Of a stretch of 64,000 bases of DNA, positions 11,558 to 22,734 are shown one piece after another. Origin of the DNA: Chenopodium formosanum. Lineage: Eukaryota > Streptophyta > Magnoliopsida > Caryophyllales > Amaranthaceae. Positions within the stretch are counted from its first letter, which is position 1. Every line of letters starts with the position of its first letter. Made by a program: the position numbers and the translations under genes. The DNA lies in contig CM044877.1 of assembly GCA_024500155.1 (NCBI GenBank), forward strand, positions 29,387,001-29,451,000, given 5' to 3'. The notes under the pieces are model-generated. The model did not search any database, was not told the origin of the DNA, and saw only the letters and a list, made by a program, of their open reading frames with translations.

Positions 11558-12900
11558 AAGAGGATGAGATCGTCTGTAAAGAGTAAATTCGTGAATAATG
11601 GACTCTCTCTACTAGCGTAAAATTGGTCTCCATTTTACAATTATGATAGTATCCTCGATCACTTGATCGAGCCTCTCCATACAAAGCATAAACAACCGAA
11701 ACAAGTACAAGGAGAATGGATTCCATGCATCGACGAATTCCCCTTGAAGAATACATGGAATCTATCTTTTCTCTAATCTACACAACTATTAGCAAAGAAG
11801 GTGAAGTCACACGCTCCAAAAAAGCTTTTGATATTAGTAAAAATTAAATAGTAAAAAATTAGAGAATAAGAGATCACAAAAATTATACAGAATATTGCAT
11901 AAAAAAAATTGTACATTGCACGTGGTTAAATCTAAGAATATTTATTAATGATAATATATTAAGGAAAGTGGAGCATTAATAAAAAAAATAGAGGGAGCAT
12001 GTCAGAGGCAAGGTCACCACAACCACCATCTTCACTAAAAGTCTATGAACAAAAAACAGGTTTAAGTGTTACCATCCCAAATAGTACAACATTCTTCTCT
12101 TGTTCCATCTTAAAGAGTTTCTTGGTGTTGTGCACTAATTATTTCGATCTGAACATTACCCTTTTAGAGCCGATCTTCTACCTTTTAACTCTTTTTTTCT
12201 TCGTGGTACTCCATTTCTTTAACAATTCAAAAAAAAAAGTTAATAAAACTATAACGTATGATCACAAATAAAAACAACTTAATCATTCTTACCCAATTTC
12301 ACTCTTTCATTGCGTTTGACACCTTCTCCTTGGACAAATCTGCTAGTTAAATCGAGATTGTTAAACTCTTGATGTGCCCAAGTTCCAATAACGTCGCCGC
12401 AATATATCTTTTCCAGATCATCCAAATATTTCCCATTTGCAAAAAAAAAATTAAAGGTTAAAATTAGTCAAAATGTTAGCAAAAATCACATTGAACCACA
12501 ATATGCATGTACCCCTCACATATCGATGACATAACTTGGTTTTCTTGCATTATACAAACATTTTCATATTTGGTTGTCAAATCTCATCTATATATCAAAA
12601 TATCCTTATTCTGAAAAGCAATAGGAGTTATGAATTAAAAATGACTATAATTAGGGGTATATCTAATTTCAAAGCAACTTGGTCAATTGACTACACTTGT
12701 ATTCAATTAAAAATTATTTTTAAAAATATTAAAAAAAATGAAGAAAAAATGATTTATTTAGTACCGGATTATTGAATATGACAATAATATGTAAATTTTA
12801 AATAATGTATCAATACACAAAATTATATGAGTTAAGTGCAACATAATATTTATGTAGTTATACATGATTTGTTATTTATAAATAATTTCGTGATGAATTA
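11558..12900. other. AT-rich spacer between two Athila elements
   Basis: Apart from the exon-like fragment at 12279-12440, I see no coding or repeat structure here. The frames on both strands are short and of low complexity. Confidence 0.5.
12279..12440 (-). pseudogene. Exon-like coding fragment, unrecognised
   Basis: On the minus strand, 53 sense codons run from about 12440 to a TAA at 12279 with balanced composition (contains KYLDDLEKIYCGD and HQEFNNLDL). This is unlike the surrounding AT-rich DNA. A T-rich tract lies just upstream on that strand, as before a splice acceptor. I do not recognise the protein. It may be the last exon of a broken host gene or a captured fragment; chance is possible at this length. 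Confidence 0.35.
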
Positions 12901-12902
12901 AT

Positions 12903-13474
12903 TTTATATATGTTTTTATTGCCGGTCCCACGGTCATAATTGTGCTTATTTGAGATACGCGGAGTTATTTTTATTACTACTTTACGTTTTATAATGTTTT
13001 TGTAGAATTGATAATATTTTGTAAGAATTTGCAGATTTATGATGATTTTCGAGCTTATTGAGCCACTATGAAAATGTTGTAGTTGGATCTTATTTTATGA
13101 TCGAGTATTTCAAGCCCAAGACTGAGTTAAAGGAATTTGATTCGGTGAATAAGGGCACGACTAGTAAGAAAGCCCTTTATAATTTGGTTGATGTATGCAT
13201 TAATAATTGATTGTTGTGTTTTATCTTGAAATATTAATTATTGGTGAACCTATGAACCTATGCCTTTTATTATTTCTTATTCCCTTAGTTTGATTATTTT
13301 CATAATATAATTCTCACAATTTTTACTCGTTTCTTAATACTTTAGATTATAATAATTTATTAGGAATAAAAGAACATTGTTTCCATGTGGATTCGACCCT
13401 ACTTCCCTATCTATTTTAGATAGTGGTTTTAGGAATTACTTTTGATTAGGTGATAGGACTTTAGACTGTCAAAA
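12903..13474 (+). repeat. 3' part of a 5' LTR of a second Athila-like element
   Basis: The sequence ends just before the primer-binding site at 13477 and has the GTGGATTCGACCC motif (near 13388-13400) typical of Athila U5. Its left boundary is not visible and is approximate. Confidence 0.45.
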
Positions 13475-13476
13475 TT

Positions 13477-13494
13477 TGGCGGCGTTGCCGGGGG
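13477..13494 (+). other. Primer-binding site, tRNA-Asp type
   Basis: TGGCGGCGTTGCCGGGG differs by one base from TGGCGCCGTTGCCGGGG, the PBS of Athila elements complementary to the 3' end of tRNA-Asp. It lies between LTR-like sequence and a gag remnant, as it should. Confidence 0.75.
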
Positions 13495-13689
13495 AAACAA
13501 TTTTATTTTTATTTCCAATTGTAGTACAGATTATTTTCCTTCGTCTCATAGAACGAAGGTTCTTTAGGATAGTTCTCATATTTTTTGTTTAGTTCTTTCT
13601 TTATACATAGGTGTTTTAGATCAGGTTATATCCCATTCTATTCTGAGATTGAGCGCTCCTTTCATAGACAAAAGAATCTTTAAAAACAA

Positions 13690-14400
13690 ATGTTGATTGA
13701 TTCTGGGAGTGATTTTCCTAGGGATCCTCCATCTGATTCTAGTGACTCAAAAGTTTCTTAGACATAGAATAACAAATGAATCCATCGCCACCACCGTCAC
13801 CTCGTATGTTTAGCGATTATTTGCAGCTTTCCCTAGGTGATTTTCCACACTTTTCTCCTACAATAAATCTCGAGGGAGTATAATTCAAGATTAAACCCCA
13901 GTTTATTACTATGATCAAAAGGAAGAAATTTAATGGAGCTATGGGTGAAGATCAAAATCTTCATAGTTTGGATTTTTTCCAATTTTGCAACACTATCAGA
14001 CAAGCTTGGGTCACGCAGGACTAATCAAGGAGATTCGTTTTCCTTTTTTCTTTATGTGGTAAAGCTAAATTGTGGTATAATGGATTGAATAGGGCTGCCC
14101 TTGGCATTACTGATTGGAGTACTCTTCCTATATATGAATTTCTATAATAAATATTTCCCTAAAGAGAGGACAACTTTGTTAAGGACTTTGATCCTAAATT
14201 TTTCCCAAGAAGCTAAGCGAATGAATCTTTATATGAAGCTTGGGATAGATTTAATGATTTGCTGAGAGAATACCCCATAATGGGATAACACAATGGCAAA
14301 TAATCCAAGCTTTCTACAACGGGCTTGGATATAATTCAAGAATGATTTTGGACGTTGTAGCTAACGGAAGATTTATGAATTTGGATGAGAATTAGGGTTG
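13690..14400 (+). pseudogene. Athila-like gag remnant
   Basis: Pieces in shifting + frames match the Athila gag pattern. A segment beginning FKIKPQFITMI (near 13888) leads to a DFFQFCNTIRQAWV-like stretch, then GKAKLWYNGL (near 14050), YFPKERTTLL and LYEAWDRFNDLL (near 14228-14265). Gag forms the particle that packages the element RNA. Several stops and frame changes make it non-functional. It is cut off near 14400, where unrelated ACCCGACCC-type repeats begin before a Copia LTR fragment. Confidence 0.6.
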
Positions 14401-14458
14401 TTTAAAAATACCCGACCCATTTGACCCGATCTTCTAACCTATTGACCCGCAAAGTATC

Positions 14459-14726
14459 CAATGAAAGGAATGATATCCTTTGAACAAGTATATTATTCCT
14501 ATAGAGGGTTTGGAATTATTAGAAAGCTAATTATTCAGCAAGGTCAAGTGATTGGAATGCCAAGTTAGAGGTTGTTTCCTATCAGTAATATTAATGTATA
14601 ATCAATATTACAACTTAATCTTGATTGGACCCTATGGGTCACATCCAATCAAGTAAACGTTCTTTAATGAAAAATTAATCCTAATGAAATTAATGAGTCA
14701 TTAGAGTATTATGAACATAGATGTCG
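14459..14726 (+). repeat. Forward fragment of a Copia LTR (5' 260 bp)
   Basis: TGAAAGGAATGATATCCTTTGAAC and what follows match the beginning of the Copia LTR at 24538 and, inverted, 15692-15440. It stops where the minus-strand LTR begins (14727). It is either the target LTR into which the minus-strand element inserted or the second arm of a fold-back. Confidence 0.6.
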
Positions 14727-15692
14727 TGTTGGGTTTCGATGAGTCCGAATCACCGCGAAAATAAAACCCGATCCCAAGAGCAAACTCAAAATTAATATAA
14801 CAAATTGCATAAATAACAAGAATAGAGAAATGACTAAATTACCCTTGTAGCGTGCTTCGCTCTCTCGAACGGAGCTCTTACTTGAGAAAAGCCGAGCCTC
14901 ACAAATCCGCGAGGCTTGAGGAAAACCGGCCATATGCACCCACTAGCACCAATCCGCGAGCGCCACCTGGCGCTGCCAGCCTTGGGTCCCAAGGGTTGCC
15001 TTGCTGGCTTCCTGAACCCTTGGCTGGGCACGCCAGCTGCGCGCACTGGCCTGCAGCATGCGCGCTAGCACGCCATGCATGTTGCGGGCTGCTGTGCGCT
15101 GCTGCATTGTTGCCTCGCACTTCCCCGCAAGCATAGCTAGCACATTGGCGCGCCATAGCTGCTGCTACTATGTGCGTGCCTTGCTAGCTTGCTGGCGCGC
15201 CATAGTTGCTGCGGCTATGTGCGTGCCATGCTAGCACACACCTGCCAGCCTTGGCTCGGCTTGGTGTGCATGCAACCTTGGCTATACCACATGCCCCTAG
15301 GCTTCTTGGGGAAATTCTGATGCTAGAGGTATTTCAGTAAATTATTGATTAATTAATTATTTTACCATCTTGTCTTTTAATAATTTGACTCGACTTACGA
15401 CACTCGGTTTCGACGCTCCTTACTCGATTTCCTACGTCTAAATATTAATTGCTCAAGCAACTCATTAATTCCTTCCGAATTAATTCATTGTGTCTGATCT
15501 TTAGTTTCTTGGGTGTGACTGGAAGGGTTCAATCAAGGTTAAGTTGTAATATTAATTATGCATTAATATTACTGTTAGGAAGTGGCCTCCACCTAGGAAT
15601 TCTGATCACTTGTACTTACAAAATAAATAGCTTTTCAATAGCTCCAAACCCTCTACCGGAGCAATACACTTGATCGAAGGACACCTTTCCTA
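14727..15692 (-). repeat. 3' LTR of the minus-strand Copia element
   Basis: About 966 bp, reading on the minus strand from near 15692 (GAAAGGTGTCCTTCG, preceded by the purine-rich AAAAGGACAAGTGAGAGAT) to CCCAACA at 14727. Both ends match the forward Copia LTR at 24538-28554. U3 includes a GC-rich tract with repeated GCGCGCCATAG units (15140-15235). Confidence 0.7.
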
Positions 15693-16592
15693 TTAATCTC
15701 TCACTTGTCCTTTTGGGCAAGTGCGCTTTTAGTATATAGCCTTTTTCCTATGTCGCTTAATGTTTCTTCATGAACTATAAGGTAAGATTATTCGGCATCC
15801 TTAATACGTCCAAAAGTGTTTCTTGAAATCCGAGTTTGACTGTCAATAAACAGATGATTTCTAAAATCCATCCGAGCACGACCATGCATATTAACAGTCT
15901 TGCTCTTCGAGAGGCCTTGTTAACAATAAAGACATATTTCCTATTATTAGTAGGGGGACATTCCCAGTCTTGTAATGTAAGCTTCTCTTACTAAGAGGAC
16001 CTAACCGCCTGAGTGTTGCCGTTATAATCTCCATGTACGACATTCGTTTGACAACATCAAAACGGACTAGTACTCAAACACCATAACTCACAATACTCAC
16101 GGTCAAGGAAAGAGGTTCCGATACCCATAATGAGAAGTATACTTATGACGATTGTTAAATCTCTTAAAGTATTCTTATAGGTCAATCCAGTATGGTTCAA
16201 AACCTATAAATGTGCAAATGGTTTATGACAATCATGTCTTTGTAGCATAAGAAACGGTGCTATAAATGAAACTACATACTAATCTCAAGAAGTCATCAAT
16301 CGTCCATAATTTAAATGACCTCGATTAGGGACAACTTTTTTATTATAATATTCAACGTTCACTTAATAGGTGTTTCTTTATCCAAGATTGGTCTTGATAC
16401 CCTATTTTGAATATTCTCAGAGTCAAATGGACTCATTATTTAATCCTAAACCAGAATGAAATAGAAAACGGAGTGAGAAAATTGCAAGAAATTAAATTAC
16501 TCCAAATCTTGAATGGTTTATCTTAGTGTCCTACATTAAAATGTTCAAAATTAATTGAAACACTAAATTAAGAAATCAAAGCTGATCTTTAA
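15693..16592 (-). other. Copia 3' untranslated region
   Basis: This non-coding stretch lies between the RNase H end and the 3' LTR of the minus-strand Copia. No open frame or repeat is recognisable. Confidence 0.5.
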
Positions 16593-16825
16593 GGGCTTGT
16601 TTGGAACTGTTTTTTGTTTTTAGTTTTTTTTTTTTTTTTAAAACAAAAAACCAAAAACTGGAAACAAGAAAACGGTGTTTTCACTTTTCAGTTGTTAGTT
16701 TTCAATATTATCATGATTTTAATGGGTTTGTCTAATTTTTGTTTTATTATTTAACATATATCATATGAGTTTGAAAACCTAAAAAAACCAGTAAACTAAA
16801 AACCACAACGATACCAAACGAACCC
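16593..16825. mobile_element. Tourist-like MITE (PIF/Harbinger type)
   Basis: The 233-bp element starts GGGCTTGTTTGG and ends CCAAACGAACCC, flanked by TAA on both sides (16590-16592 and 16826-16828). The TAA duplication and the terminal motif fit PIF/Harbinger MITEs. It interrupts the 3' untranslated region of the minus-strand Copia. The interior is A/T-rich and non-coding. Confidence 0.75.
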
Positions 16826-17652
16826 TAAACGTGTCTGATTTCCATTGCCTCACCGTGTTTGTTGTGCTTGACTTAAGGTAGAGGTTCAGTAAAAGGATCG
16901 GCTACATTATCATCCGTTCCAACTTTACAAATTCTTATTTCACCCTTTGATTTTCATTCCCTTATCATGTGAATTGAAATTGCCTCTTATCATGTTTGAC
17001 CTTCTGATGTTTACTTGGCTCTCTAGCCTAAGCAATAGCTCCATTGTTATCACAATAGAGTGCTATTGGACCCTTGATAGAGGGTACAACATCAAGTTCA
17101 CCAACGAACTAACTAATCCAAACAACCTCCTTAAACGCTTCAACAACTGCCAAGTATTCGACTTCAGTTGTAGAATTTGCAATTGTGCTATACTTGGTAC
17201 TCTTCCAAATAAACGGTCCTCAATTTATAAATAACACATATCCAAAATGTGATTTGAAATCGTCTCTGTCTGTTTGGAATCTTGTGTCGGTATAACATTT
17301 AACAGCTAATTCTTCTGAGCCACCATATACCAGGAATTTATCATTGTTCCTTTTTAGGTACTTTAGGATATTCTTGGCCACAGTCCAATGCGCCTCTCCT
17401 GGGTCTGGATGGTATCGGCTACTCGTAACACTCAAGGCATACAATACATCTAGCCTAGTACATATCATGGCATACATGATCGATCTAATTAGCGAAGCTT
17501 ATGGAATCTAATTCATCCTTTCTCGCGCATCAAGTGTATTTAGACACTGCTTCTTGCTTAAGGTCATACCATGTGACATGAGCAAGTGATCTCTCTTGGC
17601 CTCTTCCATATTAAATTGTGCCAATACCTTATCAATATAATCACTCTGGCTA

Positions 17653-18282
17653 ACTATGCCAAGATTAATCATCAACTATATCACTTCTAAACTCCTCCTT
17701 TCTCTCTCTAAAATCCTAGCCTCCATTGTTGAATTTTGAAGGGGCTTCCATCAATTTTAATCGGTGGAAAGCCCCAATCCTTACTTCTTAATTGTTTTTT
17801 TAGGTTTATAATAATGCTTCCTCCTTTTGGGAGGAACTTTTCTCCCTCAAAAGAAAGGGTTTCCGATCTACATCAAAAGACAAGGGCTTTTTGACCTCCT
17901 TCGAAAGACAAGGTTTATCTCCTCTTTTCAAGGGAGAAATTTCTTAGTTTTGAATCCATGGTAGTAGATCTAATGGATTGTCATGAAATTATTTTGTTGG
18001 TGAAAAACTTATCAAGTTTTCGAATACTAACAGATGAATCAGAAGGAAAACATCCTCACGGCTACAAAGGATTGTTAGATTGTGTCTCCAACAAGGCTGT
18101 AATTTTCAGCGATATAAGCGGGAGATGCTCTGCAGTGCAAGATCTACTTGAAGATCGTAGTTTTTATGAAGGAAAATTCTATTTGATTCAATATCTTATG
18201 CATTAGTTAACGTCGAATCTCTAATGTATATGTCGTATGACTTTTAATTAATGAAATATTTTTGCTATTAAAAAAAAACAGT
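17653..18282 (+). mobile_element. LINE-like or SINE-like poly(A) retroposon inside Copia pol
   Basis: About 630 bp ending in a poly(A) run (18270-18278), preceded by TTAATGAAATATTTTTGCTATT, a typical LINE 3' end. It is bounded by near-identical direct repeats (ACTCTGGCT at 17643-17651, ACTTTGGCT at 18283-18291), and the Copia frame carries the same SQS codons on both sides. A + frame at 17958-18206 (82 codons, beginning MVVDLMDCHEI) has no family I recognise. The CT-rich beginning resembles a LINE 5' leader. It may be a non-autonomous LINE derivative or a retroposed transcript. Confidence 0.6.
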
Positions 18283-19951
18283 ACTTTGGCTCTATCCAAT
18301 CATCCTTTTCGATCTATCCCTATAAATCATGATGCCCAATATGTACTAAGACTCTCCCAAGTATTTCATTGAAAAAAATTATCCAAGACAGGCCTTTACA
18401 GACTCTAACATCGGAATGCTGTTTTAAATGAGAAATATGTCATCGATATATAAGACTAAGAAGTAGATGTTACTTCCTCTGACCTTCTTGTAAACAAAAG
18501 ATTCATCTAGATTCTTGATAAAACAAAATTTACTAATGGTTTCATCAAATCGCAGATTCCAACTTCTACTAGCTTGCTTTACCCTGTAGATGGAATTTTA
18601 AAGCTTACACACTTTCCTAGCAGTCTTTTGGTTGGCAAAGCCTTCAGGCTGTGTCATTTACACAATTTCGTCCAAAATCCCATTTAAGAAGACAATTTTG
18701 ACGTCCATTTACCATATTTCATAAATATAATATGCAATAATTGATTGGAGGATCCAAACGGATTTAAGTATTGCGATCGGAGAAAAGGTTTCATCGTAAT
18801 CAATACCATGAATTTGCCAATAACCTTTTGCTACTAGTCTAGCTTTGTAAATGAAAACATTTCCATCTTTGTTGGTTTTCAATTAGAAAATCCACTTACA
18901 TTCGATGGGTGTGTAACCCTCAAGTAAGTTAACCAAGTCCCAGACTTGATTTTCAAACATGGAATCCATTTCAGATCTCATGGTCTCTTGCCATTTAATA
19001 GAGTCGGTGCTCGCCATCGCTTGCTTGTAGGTTATTGGTTAGACTCCATCCATTACCAGGATGTTATAATTCTCATTTAATACAATACCACAATACCTAT
19101 CAGGTTAAGACCTCGGCCTCTGCGACCTACGCAGGATAATGGACAGGGCATTTGCATTGTTGGTTTGACTTTGCACATTTTGACCAGCTTCAACAGATGC
19201 TATTTGAGCACTTTGACTATCAATTTGATTTTGTTGCTCGTCCTCTTAAACTTCATCGAGTTTGATATTCTACTCATTTTTGGAAAGGTGTTCCTTATCC
19301 AAAAAGACACCATCATGAGCAACAAACTCTTTATTCTCGGATTTATTGTAGAAGTAATACCCTTTGGTTTCTTTTGGGTATACCACAAAGTAAACCTTGT
19401 CAGATTTGAGGTGAAGTTTATCAGAAAATAATTTCTTGACATATGCTTCGTATCTCCATATCTTTAGAAAGATAACCTAGGAGGTTTCTTCGTCCATAGC
19501 TCGTATGAAGTCTTTTCTATAGCTTTTGATGGAGCACGGTTCAGTGTTAGTGCCGCAGTTAAAAGTGCGTGTCCCTAGAAAGAGATAGGAAGATCACTAA
19601 GACCCATTGTAGATCGTACCAGTCCAACAAGGTTCGATTTCTCCTTTGGATACTTCGTTCCATGGTGGAGTTCCTAGAGGTGTCAATTTTGAAACTATGC
19701 CTTTTTCATTCAGATGGTCATTGAATTCTTGGCTCAAGTATTCACCACCTCAATCCGATCAAAGGGCTATGATTTTCTTGCTAAGCTAATTTCAACTTCA
19801 CTCCGAAATTCTTTGAACTTTTCAAATGATTCAGATTTATGTGACATAAGGTAGACATAGCCATATCTACTATAGTCGTCTGTGAAGGGGATAAAATATC
19901 GATGGTCGTTTCTTGTGGTTGAGCTCATTGGTCCACATACATCTGTGTGTA

Positions 19952-20436
19952 TGAGAGCTTCTCTCTCTAGATTAGGCTAGATTAGGAGTAGTTTTAGAGA
20001 GAGAAAGTGAGGAATTTCAATGTTGATTGAGAGATTGAAGATGCAAGTGTGACAATTGTGTTCAAGATCTTCTCTATTATCAATAAGCATTTATAAACTC
20101 TATCTCACCTTATTTCTTTGTTTAATTTCATGTTTGTTTGGTTTAATTTTGATGTTTGGTGCTTGATTAGTGTAATTGTTCTTGGTATTTTGTTGATTCT
20201 TGATTTCCATAGTTGTTAGTTGATAGATGATGATTCTTGAATAGTTGTTTGGCTAGGAATTGGGTGAAACTTGTATGATTGATTAATTGTGATTAATTTG
20301 GGGATTGTGTTGATTGATTGTTGAGATTAAAGTGATTAGTGAAGGTTTGCATGTGTGTAATTCAATTTGGCCTTGAGAATTATGCTAGATTGCATTGTAA
20401 TTGCTAATGACATGAACAATTGATTTAGGAATTGCA
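19952..20436 (+). repeat. Left arm of long inverted repeat
   Basis: 485 bp, nearly identical to the reverse complement of 20765-21309. It begins TGAGAGCTTCTCTC and ends TTAGGAATTGCA. Confidence 0.85.
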
Positions 20437-20764
20437 AGTATAGAGGCAAGTCAAGGGTCGAACCCAAAGGAACGGTAATGTTCAAGCACTTTCAATTATG
20501 CGCCTAAGCTAGGTCGAAGACGAAGGTAAGAGCGAATACTAAAAACTAACAAAACAAGTAACCAAGGAAATAAAACACTAGGAACGGGGATCAACAAGTA
20601 ATCATGTCAATTGCAACAACATGGGAAGAGCATGCCAATCAAAGGTTGTGAGGACTAATGATAAGAGCAATCAATAGGAATCAAAGAGCTATCTCCTAAT
20701 TGTTAAGCTAGGGTTCACTATGAATAACAAACTAAGAGAATCACAATCAAAACCAATTGATAAT

Positions 20765-21309
20765 TGCAATTCCTAAATCAATTGTTCATGTCATTAGCAA
20801 TTACAATGCAATCTAGCATAATTCTCAAGGCCAAATTGAATTACACACATGCAAACCTTCACTAATCACTTTAATCTCAACAATCAATCAACATAATCCC
20901 CAAATTAATCACAATTAATCAATCATACAAGTTTCACCCAATTCCTAGCCAAACAACTATTCAAGAATCATCATCTATCAACTAACAACTATGGAAATCA
21001 AGAATCAACAAAATACCAAGAACAATTACACTAATCAAGCACTAACAACTATGGAAATCAAGAATCAACAAAATACCAAGAACAATTACACTAATCAAGC
21101 ACCAAACATCAAAATTAAACCAAACAAACATGAAATTAAACAAAGAAATAAGGTGAGATAGAGTTTAGAAATGCTCATTGATAATAGAGAAGACCTTGAA
21201 CACAATTGTCACACTTGCATCTTCAATCTCTCAATCACCATTGAAATTCCTCACTTTCTCTCTCTAAAACTACTCCTAATCTAGCCTAATCTAGAGAGAG
21301 AAGCTCTCA
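20765..21309 (-). repeat. Right arm of long inverted repeat
   Basis: 545 bp. It pairs with 19952-20436 apart from a 60-bp tandem duplication (about 20982-21101; unit containing ATGGAAATCAAGAATCAAC) present only in this arm. The two arms are separated by a 328-bp loop made of distal U5 sequence. Confidence 0.85.
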
Positions 21310-21379
21310 ACCTAAGAGAGAGAAAACTATTCTAAAACTAAAGAATTACATGAATTAAGAATAAAGGAAACCAAAAACT

Positions 21380-21650
21380 ATATAAACAAAAGGAGAAAAG
21401 AAGCTTAAAATCGTAAAAGACCTAGAAACCCGCGCCCACGGAGAAATCGGCCGCGCCCGCGGAGGGGAACGGACACCCCGATAGCCGCGCCCGCGGCCCA
21501 AGTGCGCGCCCGCGGGGCCAAGGCCCGCGCCCTCGGGGAGCCCTCGGGACAACCGCGGGTGCTTACTGCCCAAATACGGCAGTTTTGGAGCTGCAGCAAC
21601 CCCGCGCCCGCGGGTACTGTAGCCCGCGCCCGCGGCAGTTTTCCAGGGCC
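21380..21650 (-). promoter_or_regulatory. GC-palindrome cluster and TATA box of the fold-back LTR
   Basis: Minus-strand TATATAGT (forward ACTATATAAAC near 21377-21387) follows GC-rich palindromes (CGCGCCCGCGG types, 21429-21635), as in the other Athila LTRs. Confidence 0.55.
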
Positions 21651-22184
21651 AACTTTAGAAGGCTGTAACTTCCGATCTAAGAATCGTATGAAGGCGTGCG
21701 ACCTATCATTGGAAAGCTATTCAAGTCTAATTTCCAACCCAACTTGAATCACCTTAATCCAATCTGTAGAACTTGAGATATGACTAAAACAATGCACAAA
21801 GGTCCTATTTGATACTTTGCAATTCTTCGTTTTCCTTTGTTTCAAACTCAAATTCAATTCCGAAAAGTGCATATTGATCCTAGTGGGTGCTATTTTCAAT
21901 TCCCATGCATATAGCCCGCGACGTACCTACAAAACAAGACAAAGAAACGGAGAAGCAAGAGAAATAGCCGAGAAATGAATAAAATGATAAGAAAGCCATT
22001 AAAAGCATGCATTTCTCTAAACTAACACAAAAACACGCGAATCGAGCATTATTGTCTAAAAACACAACATAAACGACTACAAAGGAGCATAGAAATATAA
22101 ATAAAACATGGCCTAAAGGTGCCAGAAATGGCACGGATCAGTGTATTAGGCCTAACAAGTCATATGCCCTTTCTCCCAATTTTG

Positions 22185-22316
22185 AGAATGTATGCTTAAT
22201 CATCTTGCCTAATAGATATGCTTTGCAATTCTCAAATGATTGCAAATCAGAGAATGTATGCTTAATCATCTTGCCTAATAGATATGCTTTGCAATTCTCA
22301 AATGATTGCAAATCAG
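22185..22316. repeat. Exact 66-bp tandem duplication in Copia pol
   Basis: Two identical 66-bp copies (22185-22250 and 22251-22316) lie in the GAG-pre-integrase region. At 22 codons the duplication keeps the minus-strand frame. The lack of differences suggests it is young. Confidence 0.9.
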
Positions 22317-22734
22317 ATGAGTAAAAAAACCTTCTTGTACTAGTTTCTTGATGTGTTTGATGTTAATGTGGCCAAGACGACAATGCTACAAGTACGTTTA
22401 ATTTGAATCCATGTTTGTCTAAAGAAAGAACACATTTTAGATAAAACATGTCATACCATAAACATCAAGACTTTTGAAACAATAGTCTAGTGATCAAAAT
22501 AAAACCATGACCTCCAACTTCAAAAGATCGATGTATGTTAGATAAAAAAAACTTAAACAAGTTCTATGACAAGACAAACTGTGTGATTACAATCCTTATG
22601 GAAGGATTAACTTCTTCTTTTGCTTGTACACCAACATCCACTTGGTAAGCCCTTCTCACTTGGTTCCTAAAATAGGGTATATAGTGAGTCATTAATGGTA
22701 CTTTAACCTTATGAATTGCTTGTATTCATGTGCA

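Larger units (their letters stand above)
19952..22140 (-). mobile_element. Fold-back Athila LTR insertion with 5-bp target duplication
   Basis: A 2189-bp unit lies between exact GTGTA copies (19947-19951 and 22141-22145) inside the Copia integrase. Removing it with one GTGTA rejoins the integrase frame (GLI then HTDVCG). On the minus strand it starts as a normal Athila LTR (TGATCCGTGCC at 22140) and runs through U3, TATA and R/U5 to 20437. There it turns into a 485-bp forward copy of R/U5 (19952-20436) instead of ending in the usual TCA. So one end is a true LTR terminus; the other is an internal R position that happens to begin with TG. Confidence 0.8.
16829..22440 (-). pseudogene. Copia pol (integrase, reverse transcriptase, RNase H), interrupted
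   Basis: Reading from high to low coordinates: a GAG-pre-integrase zinc-binding region (22440-22150, with a 66-bp duplication); an integrase core with HTDVCGPM at about 19952-19920, YSRYGYVYLMS near 19860 and RSD/GGEYLSQEF near 19740 (a stop between D and G); reverse transcriptase with YTPIECKWIF near 18900 and LYIDDIFLI near 18440, which keeps its two catalytic aspartates; and RNase H with RLDVLYALS near 17440 and LYCDNNGAIA near 17050. The order integrase before RT defines Copia. Many stops and shifts are present. Two insertions split it: a fold-back LTR at 19952-22140 and a LINE-like retroposon at 17653-18282. The protease region between gag and integrase is poorly conserved or deleted. 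Confidence 0.88.

Noticed and set aside
14834..15156. Overlapping alanine-, arginine- and cysteine-rich frames on both strands
   Set aside because: GC-rich LTR tract with repeated GCGCGCCATAG units; no conserved frame.
19952..21309. MIR gene precursor
   Set aside because: Arms are far too long and near-perfect, and are LTR sequence; an siRNA-type hairpin is the more that could be claimed.
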